Source: Candidatus Bipolaricaulota bacterium (GTDB lineage Bacteria; Bipolaricaulota; Bipolaricaulia; M55B111). From it: 12,589 bases of DNA. The stretch spans positions 1 to 12,589 of the forward strand of contig JAGXLP010000023.1 of assembly GCA_018334615.1 (NCBI GenBank). Direction: 5' to 3'. This document shows, piece by piece, positions 12,308 through 12,589 of this stretch (position 1 is the first letter of the stretch; each line of letters starts with the position of its first letter). The translations under genes were made by a program, and so were the position numbers. The notes beneath the pieces are model-generated. The model did no database searches, was not told where the DNA came from, and worked only from the letters and a program-made list of their open reading frames with translations.

Positions 12308-12589
12308 CCTTTGATCTTTCGAACGAAAAGCTGAATAACCTCCTAAGACCACTGGATTGGCGGAAGGATACACCAATAGTCGCTCTGAATGACTCAGGAG
12401 AGGTAGTTCTTTTCAACTCCGGGGCGAAGCAACTTCTCGGTTTTAACCCCGAAGAGATGGTTGGTAATCACGTGAGTGATCTACTGGTGGGTATTGACAA
12501 AAGGGAAGTGAATAATCTTTTCTTCCCTGAAACCGGAAACCGTCCCTCCGGAGAATTTTCATTTAAGACAAAACGGGACGAGAGCCAAG
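12304..12589 (+). CDS. PAS-domain protein, 5' end (probable sensor histidine kinase)
   Basis: This gene runs off the window edge. Its ATG (12304-12306) overlaps the Crp/Fnr stop in an ATGA arrangement, so translation is coupled. The 95 visible residues begin MTFDLSNEKLNNLLRPLDW and then show a PAS core: PIVALNDSGEVVLFNSGAKQ, LLGFNPEEMVGNHVSDLL, with the usual N-x-x-A and G-x-x-x-x-E-M-x-G spacing. No membrane span precedes the PAS domain, so the protein is probably cytosolic and senses an internal signal. PAS domains of this kind are found mostly in histidine kinases, and a kinase would suit the receiver-only protein nearby, but the catalytic part is outside the window. Confidence 0.8.
   Translation, partial: MTFDLSNEKLNNLLRPLDWRKDTPIVALNDSGEVVLFNSGAKQLLGFNPEEMVGNHVSDLLVGIDKREVNNLFFPETGNRPSGEFSFKTKRDESQ

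Overview
The window holds a nearly complete gas vesicle (gvp) gene cluster. All genes are on the + strand. It is followed by a CDC48-type AAA+ ATPase and a block of signalling genes. The order is: broken HD-GYP gene, gvpA, gvpN, small coiled-coil ORF, gvpO, long coiled-coil protein (GvpC-like), two membrane microproteins, gvpF, gvpG, gvpH, HTH regulator, gvpJ, gvpK, gvpL, gvpM, cdc48-like gene, response regulator, Crp/Fnr regulator, start of a PAS-domain protein. No tRNA, rRNA, CRISPR array or insertion sequence was seen.

Organism: most likely a bacterium. The HD-GYP protein, the Crp/Fnr regulator, strong GGAGG-type Shine-Dalgarno sites and frequent TTG/GTG starts all point that way. The A-N-O-F-G-H-J-K-L-M order and the CDC48 homologue have an archaeal flavour (haloarchaea, Methanosarcina). 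The cluster may therefore have moved between domains, or the host may be a deep-branching bacterial lineage. Proteins are rich in Glu/Lys rather than extremely Asp-rich, so strong 'salt-in' halophily is not evident. I cannot name a taxon.

Layout: 1-604 is the 3' part of an HD-GYP gene with an in-frame TAA. 605-928 is a non-coding gvpA leader/promoter region. 929-4289 carries the shell gene gvpA, a strong GC hairpin, gvpN, gvpO and several unusual accessory genes. 4291-8900 carries the assembly genes F, G, H, J, K, L and M, interrupted by a regulator-like gene between H and J. 8915-11038 is the two-ring AAA+ ATPase. 11091-12589 holds a receiver-only response regulator, a Crp/Fnr protein and a PAS protein, plausibly the sensing and control module.

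How it may work together: GvpA forms the shell. GvpF/L/G/J/K/M nucleate and assemble it, GvpN (AAA+) drives growth, and GvpO and GvpH assist or chaperone. The hairpin after gvpA would favour abundant gvpA message over the rest. The less ordinary parts are: a GvpC-like coiled coil ending in an acidic repeat and a winged-helix-like domain; two related single-span microproteins; an HTH protein whose tail resembles the last strands of GvpH; a GvpJ with a fused zinc ribbon; and a gvpH with no normal start codon at its apparent translation start.
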